Shown: positions 17,171 to 25,213 of the stretch, piece after piece | Layout of the letters: the number at the start of each line of letters is the position of its first letter | Position numbering within the stretch: the first letter of the stretch is position 1 | Translations under genes and position numbers: made by a program | The notes under the pieces: generated by a model | What the model was told of the DNA's origin: nothing | The model's database searches: none | What the model saw: the letters and a program-made list of their open reading frames with translations, nothing else | NCBI RefSeq assembly: GCF_033441515.1 | Contig: NZ_JAWQJT010000001.1 | Span: 3,596,001-3,660,000, forward strand | Direction: 5' to 3' | DNA: 64,000 bases | Source: Amycolatopsis solani | Lineage (GTDB): Bacteria; Actinomycetota; Actinomycetes; Mycobacteriales; Pseudonocardiaceae

Positions 17171-17223
17171 GTCGCGAATGAGTCATTCGCGACCTCCTCG
17201 GTCCCGAATGAGTCATTCGCGAC
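17171..17223. repeat. Family 2 palindrome pair, GAATGAGTCATTC
   Basis: Two copies in tandem: a perfect 23-bp palindrome at 17171-17193 (11-base arms GTCGCGAATGA around one base) and a near-perfect one at 17201-17223. It lies about 70 bp past the cobT stop. The same core recurs at 26221, 26470, 26605, 35505 and 35609. Together with the minisatellite, this fills the 590-bp gene-free gap 16705-17295. Confidence 0.88.
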
Positions 17224-17295
17224 CTCGCCGACCGGGCATCGGACCTGGGTGCGGAACCCGGGCCGAACCCAGGGCGAGCGTCGGGTGGGCCGGGC

Positions 17296-18309
17296 TCACG
17301 CCAGGTCCGCCAGCAGGCCCATGTCCGCCACGATCGCGCGGGCCGCGCGCAGGGCAGGGACCGCCTGCACCGCGCCGCTGCCCTCGCCGAGTCGCAAGCC
17401 GAAGTCCAGGATCGGGTCCAGGCCCAGCGCCTTCAGCGCGAACGCCTGCGACGGCTCGGTCGAGCGGTGCCCGGCCAGCCACCACCGCTCCGCGCCCGGG
17501 GCGATGTCGCGGGCGACCAGCGCCGCCGCGCCCGAGAACACGCCGTCCAGGACCACCGGGATGCGCCGGAGTGCCGCCTCGACCAGGAAGCCCGCTGTGG
17601 CCGCCAGGCAGGCGCTGCCCAGCGCTGTCAGGCGGTCGAACGGGTCCTCGGCGCGCCCGGAAGCCCGGGACAACGCCGCTTCCACCGCCGCCGTCTTCCG
17701 GGACAGGCCCGCCGCGTCCACGCCCGTCCCCGTGCCGACCACCTCGGCCGCCGGCATGCCGAGGGACGCCGCGACGATCGCCGCGCACACCGCTGTGTTG
17801 CCGATGCCCATGTCGCCCGGGATCAGCAGGTCCGCGTCGGCCTCTTCGACGGCGATCGCGCGGCCCGCCTCGAACGCCGCCCGCGCTTCGCCCGGGGCCA
17901 GGGCGTCCTCGACGTCGATCGAGCCCGAGCCGCGGCGGATCTTGTGGGCCGTGACCGCGGGCGGTACGTCCGACCCGTCCCAGTCGACGCCGAGGTCGGC
18001 CACCCGGACCTTCGCGCCGACCTGTGCGGCCAGCACGTTCACGCCGCTCTTGCCGGCCAGGAACACCCGGACCATCGCCGCGGTGACCTCGCGCGGGTAC
18101 GCCGAGAGCGCCGAGACGCCGTGGTCGCCCGCGAAGACCACCACCCGGACGTCGTCGAGCGGGCGCGGCGGGACGCTGCCGTGGGCCGCGGCCAGCCAGG
18201 CCGCGAGCTCCTCCAGCTTGCCGAGCGCGCCGAGCGGTTTGACCAGGCCGTCGAGCCGCTCGAGCGCGGCGGCGCGGGCGGCGGGGTCGGGCACGGGTAC
18301 GTCGAACAC
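17296..18309 (-). CDS. cobT: Nicotinate-nucleotide-dimethylbenzimidazole phosphoribosyltransferase
   Basis: A 337-residue enzyme making alpha-ribazole phosphate from dimethylbenzimidazole and nicotinate mononucleotide. Visible signatures are LDGLVKPLGALGKLEELAAW, FAGDHGVSALSAYP, the IPGDMGIGNTAVCAAIVAAS phosphate-binding segment, and the distal catalytic-region GLRLGEGSGA. GTG at 18307-18309 has GGAGG seven bases upstream, immediately after the cobU stop at 18323, so the pair is an operon. It works on the product of bluB at the other end of the locus. Confidence 0.95.
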   Translation of the reverse strand: MFDVPVPDPAARAAALERLDGLVKPLGALGKLEELAAWLAAAHGSVPPRPLDDVRVVVFAGDHGVSALSAYPREVTAAMVRVFLAGKSGVNVLAAQVGAKVRVADLGVDWDGSDVPPAVTAHKIRRGSGSIDVEDALAPGEARAAFEAGRAIAVEEADADLLIPGDMGIGNTAVCAAIVAASLGMPAAEVVGTGTGVDAAGLSRKTAAVEAALSRASGRAEDPFDRLTALGSACLAATAGFLVEAALRRIPVVLDGVFSGAAALVARDIAPGAERWWLAGHRSTEPSQAFALKALGLDPILDFGLRLGEGSGAVQAVPALRAARAIVADMGLLADLA

Positions 18310-18322
18310 GGGCGGCCTCCGG

Positions 18323-18925
18323 TTACAGGTCGAGCGCCCGGCCCGCGACGACCAGCACGACCCGGTCGGCGTCGGCGGACACCCGGTTGTTGAGTGCGCC
18401 CAGCACATCACGGAACAGCCGTCCGGACGACGTTGCGGGCACCACACCACTGCCGACCTCGTTGCTGACCGCGACCACCGGGACCCGCGCCGCGGCCCAC
18501 GCGGCGAGGAAGTCTTCGAGCCGGTCGTCCAGCCGGTGCTCCCAGCCGCGCTTGCCGTCCCAGGCGCCGATCTCGTCGAGCACGCGCGACAGCCAGGTGC
18601 CGAGGCAGTCGATGAGCAGCGGCTCGGTGGCCGTGCGCAGGGTGCCGGCGAGGTCGGTCGTCTCGACGGTCTTCCAGTGCGCCGGCCGTCGCGCCTGGTG
18701 CGCGGCCACCCGCGCGGCCCATTCGGGGTCGTCGTCGCCCGCGGGCAGGCCGGGCGCGACGTAGACGAGGTGCGGGTGGCGGGCGACGAGCCGCTCGGCG
18801 TGCCGTGACTTCCCCGAGCGGACGCCACCGAGGACCAGCACCTTGCCTTCGTCGCGGCCGTACCGGCGTAGTGCGCGCGCCAGGGTCTCGAGGTACCCGG
18901 CGAGCCGGTGGGTCAGCTTGGTCAT
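18323..18925 (-). CDS. cobU: Adenosylcobinamide kinase/guanylyltransferase
   Basis: A bifunctional enzyme that phosphorylates adenosylcobinamide and transfers GMP to it. The P-loop is GGVRSGKSRHAERL; VYVAPGLPAGDDDPEWAARV, LLIDCLGTWLSRVL and VAVSNEVGSGVVP follow as in the family. Starting at ATG 18923-18925 gives 200 residues with about 30 residues before the P-loop, longer than usual; a GTG just before LVLGGVRSGKS is a possible alternative. It diverges from cobD across a short gap. Confidence 0.9.
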   Translation of the reverse strand: MTKLTHRLAGYLETLARALRRYGRDEGKVLVLGGVRSGKSRHAERLVARHPHLVYVAPGLPAGDDDPEWAARVAAHQARRPAHWKTVETTDLAGTLRTATEPLLIDCLGTWLSRVLDEIGAWDGKRGWEHRLDDRLEDFLAAWAAARVPVVAVSNEVGSGVVPATSSGRLFRDVLGALNNRVSADADRVVLVVAGRALDL

Positions 18926-18948
18926 ACCCGGCATTGTGGTGCACGCGC

Positions 18949-18954
18949 TACCGT
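18949..18954 (+). promoter_or_regulatory. Candidate -10 for leaderless cobD
   Basis: TACCGT at 18949-18954 fits TANNNT and ends seven bases before the GTG at 18962, which would then be the first base of the mRNA. No Shine-Dalgarno sequence precedes either candidate GTG. No matching -35 was found. Confidence 0.35.
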
Positions 18955-18961
18955 GCGCCAC

Positions 18962-19885
18962 GTGCCACTCCGTCTAGGGACAACCGCGGCCGGACTCGTT
19001 ACCGGATATGTAACCGACGCCCTGTTCGGTGACCCCCGACGGGGGCATCCGGTCGCCCTGTTCGGGAGTGCCGCGGCCCGGCTGGACCACCGGCTGTGGG
19101 CGGACTCGAAGCCGCGCGGAGCCGTGTACGCGGGGTTGTGCACCTTCGCCGCGGTAGGCCTGGGCGTCGCGCTTCAGACGGCTTCGCGGCGACGCCCCTT
19201 CGCGCGCTTCGCACTGACCGCCGCGGCCACCTGGGTGGTGCTCGGCGGACGCGGTCTCGCCGCCGAAGGCACCGAGATGGCCAGACTCCTCGAAGCGGGC
19301 GAAGTGCCCGAAGCGCGTCAGCGGCTCTCGCACCTCTGCGCGCGCGACGCGACGACGCTCGACTCCGCCGAACTTACCCGCGCGGCCACCGAGTCGATCG
19401 CCGAGAACACGTCGGATGCCGTGGTCGCGCCGCTGTTCTGGGGCGCGGTCGCCGGGCTGCCGGGCCTGCTCGGGTACCGGGCGCTCAACACGCTCGACGC
19501 GATGGTCGGCTACCGCTCCGCGCGGTACCGGAACTTCGGCTGGGCCGCGGCGAAGGCCGACGACGTGGTCAACCTGGTCCCGTCGCGGCTCGGCGCGGTG
19601 CTCACGGCGGTGTGCGCGGGCGGCCGGGCGCGGGAGTCGTGGCGGGTGTGGCGCCGCGACGGTTCGCGGCACCCCAGCCCGAACGCGGGCCAGGTCGAGG
19701 CGGCTTTCGCGGGCGCACTGGACATCCGCTTCGGCGGGACGAACAGCTACGGCGGCGAGGTCGAGAGCCGCGCCCGGCTGGGGGAGGGCCGCGACCCGGA
19801 GCCGGTCGACCTGCGGCGCGCGGTGCGTCTGTCCCGGCGGGTCGGGGCGGCCGCCGTGGTGGTCGCGGCGGTGGTGGCGCGATGA
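18962..19885 (+). CDS. cobD: Adenosylcobinamide-phosphate synthase (CbiB/CobD)
   Basis: A 307-residue membrane enzyme that attaches aminopropanol (phosphate) to adenosylcobyric acid. The start region VPLRLGTTAAGLVTGYVTDA leads into LFGDPRRGHPVALFG, a family signature. ARDATTLDSAELTRAATESI, AENTSDAVVAPLFWG and LNTLDAMVGYRSARYRNFGW are diagnostic, and SPNAGQVEAAFAGAL is near the end. GTG at 18962 is chosen from promoter spacing; GTG at 18953 is also possible. The stop overlaps the cobQ ATG by ATGA. Confidence 0.92.
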   Translation: MPLRLGTTAAGLVTGYVTDALFGDPRRGHPVALFGSAAARLDHRLWADSKPRGAVYAGLCTFAAVGLGVALQTASRRRPFARFALTAAATWVVLGGRGLAAEGTEMARLLEAGEVPEARQRLSHLCARDATTLDSAELTRAATESIAENTSDAVVAPLFWGAVAGLPGLLGYRALNTLDAMVGYRSARYRNFGWAAAKADDVVNLVPSRLGAVLTAVCAGGRARESWRVWRRDGSRHPSPNAGQVEAAFAGALDIRFGGTNSYGGEVESRARLGEGRDPEPVDLRRAVRLSRRVGAAAVVVAAVVAR

Positions 19886-21363
19886 GCGGGCTCCTCGTCG
19901 CCGGAACGACGTCGGACGCCGGCAAGAGCCTGGTCACGGCCGGGATCTGCCGGTGGCTCGCGCGCCACGGCGTCCGCGTGGCGCCGTTCAAGGCCCAGAA
20001 CATGTCCAACAACTCCATGGTCTGCGGCGACGGTGCCGAGATCGGCCGGGCCCAGTGGGTGCAGGCCCGCGCCGCCGGGGCCGAGCCCGAGGCCGCGATG
20101 AACCCCGTGCTGCTCAAGCCCGGCAGCGACCGGCGCAGTCATGTCGTCGCGCTCGGGAAGCCGTTCGGCACGCTCGAAGCGGGCGAGTACGCCACCGGAC
20201 GCGCCGGGCTCGCGGAGATCGCCTTCGGGGCGTACGAGGACCTCAGCGCCCGCTACGACGTCGTCGTCTGCGAGGGCGCCGGCAGCCCGGCGGAGATCAA
20301 CCTCCGCGGCGGCGACTACGTCAACATGGGGCTCGCGCGGCGGTTCGGCCTGCCGGTCCTGGTCGTCGGCGACATCGACCGCGGTGGCGTGCTGGCCGCG
20401 ATGTTCGGCACCCTCGCGCTGCTCTCGGGCGAGGACCAGGCGCTCGTCGCGGGCTGGGTGGTCAACAAGTTCCGCGGCGACGTCGGCCTGCTGCGCCCGG
20501 GCCTGGACAGCCTGGAGAAGGTCACCGGGCGGCCCGTGCTGGGCGTGCTGCCCTGGCTCGACCGCGTGTGGATCGACTCCGAGGACGCGCTGGCGGCCGC
20601 GGGCTGGCGCCGGGAGGCCCACGGCGGTGGCCTGCGCGTGGCCGTCGTCCGGTTCCCGCGCGCGTCCAACGCCACCGACGTCGACGCGCTCGCCGCGGAA
20701 CCCGGCGTCACCGTCACGCTGACCGCCGACCCGGACGTGGTCGTGGCCGCGGACGTCGTCGTGCTGCCCGGTTCGCGGGCCACCGTCGCCGACCTCGCCT
20801 GGCTCCGCGAGCGTGGTCTGGACACGGCGGTCGCGGCGCGCACCGCGGCCGGACGGCCGGTGCTCGGCATCTGCGGTGGGTACCAGATGCTCGCCGAGTC
20901 CATTGTGGACGACGTCGAGTCGGGCGCCGGACCGGTGCCCGGGCTCGGGCTGCTGCCGACGCGGGTGACGTTCGCCGCGGAGAAGGTCCTCGCCCGGCCG
21001 GCCGGTGAGTGGCGGGGAAACTCCGTGCACGCCTACGAAATCCACCACGGTTCGGTGACCGCGCCGCCGGACCTGGAGTCCTTTCTGGACGGTGTGCGCG
21101 CCGGAGCCGTCTGGGGCACGATGTGGCACGGCGCCTTCGAGAACGACGCCTTCCGCCGCGTGTGGCTCACCGAAGCGGCGGCCCAGGCCGGCGTGACGTG
21201 GACCGCGGCGCCGGACGCGCCCGGATTCGGTGCCCTGCGCGAGGAAATGCTCGAGAAGCTCGCCGACGCCGTCGACGAGCACCTGGACACCGGGGTGCTG
21301 CGGACGCTGCTGGAGCAGGGCGCCCCCGGCGGGCTTCCGTTCGTCCCGCCGGGCGCTCCCTAG
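19882..21363 (+). CDS. cobQ: Cobyric acid synthase
   Basis: A 493-residue glutamine amidotransferase that amidates carboxylates b, d, e and g of adenosylcobyrinate diamide. N-terminal P-loop GTTSDAGKS (8-16), FKAQNMSNNSMV and EGAGSPAEINLRGGDYVNMG are CobQ signatures. The glutaminase half has the nucleophile Cys near 331 in VLGICGGYQML and a late YEIHHG. The ATG overlaps the cobD stop. The stop TAG directly abuts the stop of the convergent cbtA with no intervening base. Confidence 0.96.
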   Translation: MSGLLVAGTTSDAGKSLVTAGICRWLARHGVRVAPFKAQNMSNNSMVCGDGAEIGRAQWVQARAAGAEPEAAMNPVLLKPGSDRRSHVVALGKPFGTLEAGEYATGRAGLAEIAFGAYEDLSARYDVVVCEGAGSPAEINLRGGDYVNMGLARRFGLPVLVVGDIDRGGVLAAMFGTLALLSGEDQALVAGWVVNKFRGDVGLLRPGLDSLEKVTGRPVLGVLPWLDRVWIDSEDALAAAGWRREAHGGGLRVAVVRFPRASNATDVDALAAEPGVTVTLTADPDVVVAADVVVLPGSRATVADLAWLRERGLDTAVAARTAAGRPVLGICGGYQMLAESIVDDVESGAGPVPGLGLLPTRVTFAAEKVLARPAGEWRGNSVHAYEIHHGSVTAPPDLESFLDGVRAGAVWGTMWHGAFENDAFRRVWLTEAAAQAGVTWTAAPDAPGFGALREEMLEKLADAVDEHLDTGVLRTLLEQGAPGGLPFVPPGAP

Positions 21364-22122
21364 TCAGGCGTCGACCGCGACCCGCCGCTTCAGCGCCTTC
21401 TCCGCGAAGGCGCCGAACGTGAGCCCCAGCGCCAGCCACAGCGTCACCTGGGTGCCGATCGACGCCGTGCGGAAGCTCCACAACGTCGAGCCGGGGAACC
21501 CCTCCGGCACCTCGTCGACCGCCGGCATCAGCCAGGCCACCACGCCGATCACGACGAGGTAGCCCGCCGCCGCGAGGAGGAAGCCGTTCCAGGCGCCGAA
21601 GCGGTCGGCCAGCTTGCGGCCGAACACCGTGGCGAGGATGCCCACGAGCAGGGACACCGCGACGAAGCCGAAGTACAGCTCGGTGCGCGAGCCGATCGTG
21701 CCCGGCTGGCCCACCGCGGGCGGGTTGGCCGGGTACTTCAGGAACGGCACCAGGAACACCACGGCGAACGCGCCCGTGGTGAGCAGCAACGCCGTCACGC
21801 GGGGGCGCAGGGTGCCGAGCCGTCCTTGGGCGAACGCGAAAGCCAGCGAGAGCAGGCCGCCGATCGCGACGCCGTAGACGAGGACGCCGGTGAGCAGCCC
21901 GAGGGTGCTCTGGATGTCCCGCGGGACGAGCTCTTCTTCGTGTTCGTGCTCTTCGGCGGGCGCCGAGGCGCCGGCGTCGTGGGAATGGGAGTGACCGCCG
22001 GACTCTTCGAGGCCGATGGCGGTGTTCACCGACGGCTCACCGAAGGCGTAGGCGAACCCGAACGCGAGCACGCCGGCGATCAGGCCCGCGAGCATGCCGC
22101 GGACCAGCAGGGTCTTCATCAT
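21364..22122 (-). CDS. cbtA: Cobalt transporter subunit CbtA
   Basis: A 252-residue membrane protein of the predicted CbtAB cobalt transporter. Six or so hydrophobic segments are visible, beginning LVRGMLAGLIAGVLAFGFAY. A His/Glu-rich loop (GGHSHSHDAG, then EEHEHEEELVP, near 42-67) is a likely metal-binding site. LLTGVLVYGVAIGGLLSLAF is typical of the family. It follows cbtB by 19 bp, both under the cobalamin riboswitch. Cobalt import for the corrin pathway is the accepted but mostly bioinformatic role. Confidence 0.9.
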   Translation of the reverse strand: MMKTLLVRGMLAGLIAGVLAFGFAYAFGEPSVNTAIGLEESGGHSHSHDAGASAPAEEHEHEEELVPRDIQSTLGLLTGVLVYGVAIGGLLSLAFAFAQGRLGTLRPRVTALLLTTGAFAVVFLVPFLKYPANPPAVGQPGTIGSRTELYFGFVAVSLLVGILATVFGRKLADRFGAWNGFLLAAAGYLVVIGVVAWLMPAVDEVPEGFPGSTLWSFRTASIGTQVTLWLALGLTFGAFAEKALKRRVAVDA

Positions 22123-22141
22123 GGGAGTACGTGCCCGCCGA

Positions 22142-22351
22142 TCAGTGGCAGGGGAAGGCCAGCAGGTGCCGGCCGTCGTGCACGAACTCGTGGACGTAGG
22201 AGTTCGCGAAGACCGCGGTCGCGCCCTGCTCGGCGCTGACGAAGTAGAGCGCGATCAAGGCGAGGAGCACCACGAACACCGCCCAGGGCACGATCTCACG
22301 GATCGGGATGCGGATCGGGAGCGGTACGGCGGGAGCTGCCGTGTGGGACAT
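22142..22351 (-). CDS. cbtB: Cobalt transporter subunit CbtB
   Basis: A 69-residue protein with one membrane helix (VPWAVFVVLLALIALYFVSA, residues 21-40) and a C-terminal His-rich tail (HEFVHDGRHLLAFPCH) matching the CbtB metal-binding motif. The ATG at 22349-22351 has GGAGG eight bases upstream. It is the first gene after the riboswitch and is followed by cbtA. Confidence 0.92.
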   Translation of the reverse strand: MSHTAAPAVPLPIRIPIREIVPWAVFVVLLALIALYFVSAEQGATAVFANSYVHEFVHDGRHLLAFPCH

Positions 22352-22394
22352 GAAGTGGCCTCCTCGGGCTTTCGCGGCCTCATCGGGGACTGCA

Positions 22395-22497
22395 CGAAGG
22401 GATCCGGGTCTGGCTTCCCCCGGGCGGGGGTCACAGTGGCGCGACCGCGCGGACTTGCACCGCGTTCCGGAATCTCCTCGTCTGGCCGGTTGAGCGT
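22395..22497 (-). promoter_or_regulatory. Cobalamin riboswitch upstream of cbtBA
   Basis: Read on the minus strand, the leader contains the conserved cobalamin aptamer elements in order: an ACCGGCC start stem, GGAACGCGGTGCAAGTCCGC, GCCACTGTGA, and the B12 box GGAAGCCAGACC (GCCAGACC = 22407-22414). About 45 bases separate the box from the cbtB Shine-Dalgarno sequence. The expected effect is repression of cobalt import when adenosylcobalamin is plentiful, as established for this riboswitch class. Confidence 0.93.
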
Positions 22498-22537
22498 AGG
22501 TCCGCCGTTCGGGCCCCGTCAATGTGACAATGCCGCG

Positions 22538-23443
22538 GTGACTCGAATGGTGGCGGCCCTCGATGTGGGCGGGACGACGATCAAGGCGGCGTTGCTCGAC
22601 GAGCAGCTGCGGCCTCAAGCGGCCTTGCGGGCGGAGACGGCGCGCAGCGCGGACGGGACGGCGCTGGCGGCGCAGGTCGTGGACATCGTGGCCGCGCTGG
22701 CGGAGCAGGCGGGCACCGGGCAGCCTGACGCCATCGGTGTCGTGGTGCCCGGGATCGTCGACGAGGAGACCCGGATCTGCCACTTCTCGGCCAACCTCGA
22801 CTGGCGCGAAGTGCACTTCGGCGAGCTCCTGGAAGGGCGGCTCGGGCTGCCGGTGGCGTTCGGGCACGACGTCACCGCGGGCGGCATCGCGGAGTTCCGG
22901 GTCGGGGCCGGGCAGGGCGCGACGAACGCGGCGTTCATCCCGGTCGGCACCGGGATCGCGGCCGCGCTGCTGCTCGACGGCCGGATCCACCGCGCGCACG
23001 GGCAGGCGGGCGAGGTCGGGCACATCGACGTCGGCCACCCCGGCAAGTGCGGCTGCGGCGCGACCGGCTGCCTGGAGGCGATCTCGTCGGCGGCCGCGAT
23101 CGCCCGCCGCTACACCGACCGCACCGGCCGCCCGGCCGACGGCGCCCGCGAAGTGGTGGAGCTGGCCCGCGGCGGCGACGAGGTCGCGGTGGCGGTGGTC
23201 CAGGACGCCCTCGACGGACTCGGCCACGGCATCCGGACGCTGCTGACGCTGCTCGGCCCGGAGGTGATCGTCCTGGGCGGCGGCCTGTTCACGGCGGCCG
23301 ACTACGTGCTGGAGCCGGTGCGCGAATGGCTGTCGTCGCACCTGACGTTCCAGAAGATGCCGGAGTTGCGGATCGCGAAGCTGGGCGACGAAGCCGGCCG
23401 TCTCGGTGCGGGATTGCTGGCCTTCGACCTGCTCGACTCCTAA
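22538..23443 (+). CDS. ROK-family sugar kinase (glucokinase-like)
   Basis: A 301-residue ROK protein. The ATP-binding motif is ALDVGGTTIKAALLDE; the catalytic Asp lies in FGHDVTAGGIAEF; the zinc-binding cluster is in GEVGHIDVGHPGKCGCGATG, followed by CLEAISS. No N-terminal helix-turn-helix, so it is a kinase rather than a repressor; glucose or a similar hexose is the usual substrate. GTG 22538 is used; ATG 22547 is possible. It converges with a DeoR regulator, sharing the stop region CTAA. Confidence 0.88.
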   Translation: MTRMVAALDVGGTTIKAALLDEQLRPQAALRAETARSADGTALAAQVVDIVAALAEQAGTGQPDAIGVVVPGIVDEETRICHFSANLDWREVHFGELLEGRLGLPVAFGHDVTAGGIAEFRVGAGQGATNAAFIPVGTGIAAALLLDGRIHRAHGQAGEVGHIDVGHPGKCGCGATGCLEAISSAAAIARRYTDRTGRPADGAREVVELARGGDEVAVAVVQDALDGLGHGIRTLLTLLGPEVIVLGGGLFTAADYVLEPVREWLSSHLTFQKMPELRIAKLGDEAGRLGAGLLAFDLLDS

Positions 23444-24231
23444 GCCAGGACGACGTCGACCCCGGCCGCTTCGAACGCCGCGATGTGGGCGGGGTCCGCG
23501 CCCGAGTCCGTGATGAGCCGGTCGACCATCGCCGTGTCGCAGATGCGGGCGAAGGCGTGGCCGCCCAGCTTGCCGCTGTCGGCGATCACCACCACGTGAC
23601 GCGCTCGCGAAGCCATCAGCCGGTTGATGCTCGCCTCGCCTTCGTGGTGCGCGTACGCGCCGCGCTCGGCGTCGAACGCGTCCACGCCGAGGAACACCAG
23701 GTCGAGCGTGATCTGGTCGAGGAACAGGCTCGCCAGCGGCCCGGTCAGTTCGAACGAGTGCTGCCGGGCGACGCCGCCGGTCACCACGATCTTGATGTGC
23801 GGGCGCACGGCCAGCTCGTGAGCGATGTTGAGCGCGTTGGTCACCACCGTCAGCGCGGGCGAGCCGTCGCGCCCGGGTGGTTCCGGGCGCAGCGCGAGCG
23901 CGCGGGCGACCTGGGTGCTCGTCGTGCCGCCGTTGAGGCCGATCACCATGCCGCGTTCGGCCATCCGCGCGGCGGCCGCGCTGATGCGCTGCTTTTCGGG
24001 GGCGTTGCGCGCGGCCTTGTGCCGCAGCGGCAAGTCGTACGCCACGTTGCTGGCCACCGCGCCGCCCCGGGTGCGGGTCAGCAGCTGGCGGCCGGCCAGG
24101 TGGTCCAGATCGCGCCGGATCGTCGCGGGCGAGACGTCGAGCTCTTCCGCGGAGGCTTCGACGTCGATCTTTTCCCGCTGCCCCACCATGTCCAGCAGTG
24201 CGCTGAGCCGTTCGTGCCGGTCCAAGCCCAT
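23440..24231 (-). CDS. DeoR/GlpR-family transcriptional regulator
   Basis: A 263-residue repressor. The N-terminal helix-turn-helix runs RHERLSALLDMVGQREKIDV to VSPATIRRDLDHLAGRQLLT, with the family's RGGA motif (RTRGGAVAS). The sugar-phosphate-sensing C-terminal domain has NGGTTSTQVARAL, VVTNALNIAHEL and IADSGKLGGHAFARI. These repressors answer phosphorylated sugars, which fits the convergent ROK kinase, but targets cannot be assigned from the sequence. Confidence 0.88.
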   Translation of the reverse strand: MGLDRHERLSALLDMVGQREKIDVEASAEELDVSPATIRRDLDHLAGRQLLTRTRGGAVASNVAYDLPLRHKAARNAPEKQRISAAAARMAERGMVIGLNGGTTSTQVARALALRPEPPGRDGSPALTVVTNALNIAHELAVRPHIKIVVTGGVARQHSFELTGPLASLFLDQITLDLVFLGVDAFDAERGAYAHHEGEASINRLMASRARHVVVIADSGKLGGHAFARICDTAMVDRLITDSGADPAHIAAFEAAGVDVVLA

Positions 24232-24279
24232 CCCTTCGCAGCACCTTCCCGATCTGCAAAGGTACTACGCGGAAGCGAA

Positions 24280-24307
24280 AACGCGGGCCCCGAGCGGGGC
24301 CCGCGTT
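24280..24307 (-). terminator. Intrinsic-type terminator hairpin
   Basis: A 12-bp perfect stem (AACGCGGGCCCC at 24280-24291 with its complement at 24296-24307) and a four-base loop GAGC. It is 15 bp past the lectin gene stop, and on the minus strand the stem ends in TTTTC. Confidence 0.8.
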
Positions 24308-24321
24308 CTCTGCCTAGCGGA

Positions 24322-24954
24322 TCAGAACCACCACTGGGACTTGCCGCCCGCGATGAAGTCCCACAGCTGCAGCTTCGTGCCGTTGCCGCCCACCGTGCCC
24401 TCGGCGGTCAGGTAGCGCGGGCTGGCCGGGGTCTGCTGGCGCAGGTAGCCCTCGGGGATCTCGGCGAGGGTCCACCACTGGTTCTTGCCACCGGCCTGGA
24501 AGTCCCAGAGCTGGATCTTGGTGCCGTTCTTGCCGATCGAGTTCGCGTCGGCGTCGAGGTAGCGGCCGCTCTGGTAGTTCTGGAACCGGTAGTAGCCCTC
24601 CGGGTTCTGCGTCAGCCACCACGCCTGGTTGGCGGCGGTGTCGTTGCAGTCCCACAGCTGGACCTTCGTGCCGTTGGCGTTGATGGTGTTCAGGTCGGCG
24701 TCCCAGCAACGGCCGAAGGCCGCGGACTCGATGATGTACGGGCCCGGGTCGACGGCCGCGGCGGCCATCGTGTTCGTCGACTTCTTCTGCTGGACGCCGG
24801 CCACCTTCGCCGGGCGCAGCTTGAGCTGGCCGAGCGACGTGACCGCGGTGCCCTTGCCGTCGGCGGGCGCGGCGCCGGCCTGCGGCACGGCGACCAGGCC
24901 GAACAGGCCCGCGGTCGCGGCGACCGTCACCATCAGGCGCTTCATCTTCGTCAT
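24322..24954 (-). CDS. Secreted ricin-type beta-trefoil lectin domain protein
   Basis: 210 residues. A Sec signal peptide (MTKMKRLMVTVAATAGLFGL, then VAVPQAGA, cleavage near 29) precedes a linker and a beta-trefoil with three repeats, each with a QLWD strand and a QxWW-type end: VQLWDCN to NQAWW, IQLWDFQ to NQWW, LQLWDFI to SQWWF. Such domains bind galactose-type sugars or polysaccharide. No catalytic domain is attached. The ATG at 24954 follows an AAGGGGAA ribosome site. It may be a free-standing secreted lectin; the partner is unknown. Confidence 0.85.
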   Translation of the reverse strand: MTKMKRLMVTVAATAGLFGLVAVPQAGAAPADGKGTAVTSLGQLKLRPAKVAGVQQKKSTNTMAAAAVDPGPYIIESAAFGRCWDADLNTINANGTKVQLWDCNDTAANQAWWLTQNPEGYYRFQNYQSGRYLDADANSIGKNGTKIQLWDFQAGGKNQWWTLAEIPEGYLRQQTPASPRYLTAEGTVGGNGTKLQLWDFIAGGKSQWWF

Positions 24955-25213
24955 CGTTCCCCTTTTCGGATCATCGGTGTGCTGACGACGAAGGCGCGCG
25001 GCAACCGGCGCCAGGCCGTCGCGGCCCGGCGCTGGAAACGTGCCGGCGATTCCCCCTCGCCGAGACCGCGAACCCCCGAAAGCGGTCTCTGAAGCCATCA
25101 TTCAGGGCCCGTCCGTCCCCGTCGAGAAGATTTCCCGGAGGGGCAAAAACGCAGGTCAGATGTGTAACGGAACGGAATCTTCACCCGATGGAGGGGCAGA
25201 GACCGGGGGGATC

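Noticed and set aside
16701..17216. Decapeptide-repeat proteins encoded by the minisatellite
   Set aside because: Several frames on both strands give equally good repeats, none has a ribosome site, and the DNA repeat alone explains the pattern.
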